NCBI GenBank assembly: GCA_016283775.1
Contig: JAEENL010000137.1
Coordinates: 1 to 63,995 of the forward strand
Length of the DNA stretch: 63,995 bases
Origin: Lachnospiraceae bacterium
Lineage (GTDB): Bacteria > Bacillota > Clostridia > Lachnospirales > Lachnospiraceae
Direction of reading: 5' to 3'
Shown here: piece by piece, positions 63,927-63,995 of the stretch
How the letters are laid out: each line of letters starts with the position of its first letter
How positions within the stretch are numbered: the stretch's first letter is position 1
Program-made: the position numbers and the translations under genes
Notes under the pieces: generated by a model
What the model was told of the DNA's origin: nothing
Databases searched by the model: none
Seen by the model: only the letters and a program-made list of their open reading frames with translations

Positions 63927-63995
63927 AGCTAAAATGTATTTGGGCTAACCGTTTACTGGTGATACCCTTTTCTATGGTCATATTAACACAGGAAC
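63925..63995 (-). CDS. Possible 3' end of an unknown gene, off window
   Basis: An open minus-strand frame enters from the right edge and stops with TAA at 63925-63927, giving CVNMTIEKGITSKRLAQIHFS as its last residues. Support is only the open frame and the hairpin terminator placed exactly at its stop. Product unknown. Confidence 0.3.
   Translation of the reverse strand, partial: SCVNMTIEKGITSKRLAQIHFS

Overview
The window looks like a chromosomal segment of a strictly anaerobic, fibre-degrading Clostridia bacterium, most probably family Lachnospiraceae (inference). The signs are a trimeric electron-bifurcating-type [FeFe] hydrogenase, a type III glutamine synthetase, a three-piece archaeal-type glutamate synthase, lipoproteins with long Thr-Pro linkers, uxuAB, and GH31 and GH120-type glycosidases, with Gram-positive style signals (AGGAGG ribosome sites, TTGACA-N17-TATAAT promoters, U-tract terminators). 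I found no rRNA, tRNA, CRISPR array, insertion sequence or prophage. Genes are dense and mostly on the minus strand.

Layout. 1-2360: two membrane proteins (one cut by the window edge), a 51-residue membrane peptide and an orphan ORF. 2375-7376: hexuronate/glycoside catabolism (uxuB, uxuA, GH31). 7458-12581: a six-gene minus operon of regulatory proteins: PHP phosphoesterase-like, two DRTGG proteins, a degenerate-GGDEF/EAL membrane protein, a group C/D-like (sensory-type) [FeFe]-hydrogenase homologue and an RsbW-like ATPase. 12642-17971: from a divergent promoter, the catalytic hydrogenase operon (hydC, a GHKL ATPase, a 2Fe-2S protein, hydB, hydA). 18077-26692: Thr-Pro lipoprotein, three 35-bp hairpin repeats, XRE regulator, a SulP-YbjQ-DUF5104-GNAT cluster, OB-like lipoprotein, DUF2804 and S1-domain proteins.

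26691-41769 is a nitrogen-assimilation block. One minus-strand series with gaps of about 30-50 bp or overlaps encodes type III glutamine synthetase, an AmtB-PII fusion, asparagine synthetase, CTP synthase and carbamoyl-phosphate synthetase (carA, carB), so glutamine is made and then spent by four glutamine amidotransferases. A divergent operon encodes glutamate synthase as separate amidotransferase, FMN/Fe-S and GXGXG proteins. Both sides start from back-to-back consensus promoters, and both leaders hold the same kind of hairpin (stem ending GC, hexaloop AANGGC, then GT) overlapping an intrinsic terminator. This looks like ANTAR-type antitermination and is the clearest unannotated regulatory system here.

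41766-53557: a four-gene ABC sugar-type importer with a perfect promoter, Ogg-type DNA glycosylase, flotillin, peptidase T, an unrecognised ORF with a TTG start, a trigger-factor/FKBP-like lipoprotein, a BIG2-domain secreted protein. 53563-63995: HD-domain and DUF697-like proteins, an MMPL exporter with a heptad-repeat secreted partner and a DUF308 protein behind a probable TetR operator, then a TetR regulator, a left-handed beta-helix acyltransferase, a GH120-like beta-xylosidase and a small membrane protein, probably one operon. The last bases may hold the 3' end of another gene.

Two themes join the genes: hydrogen/ferredoxin redox balance with an attached sensory module, and glutamine-centred nitrogen flow under RNA-level control. 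The glutamate synthase has its own ferredoxin-like clusters and no GltD neighbour, so reduced ferredoxin could link the two (inference).
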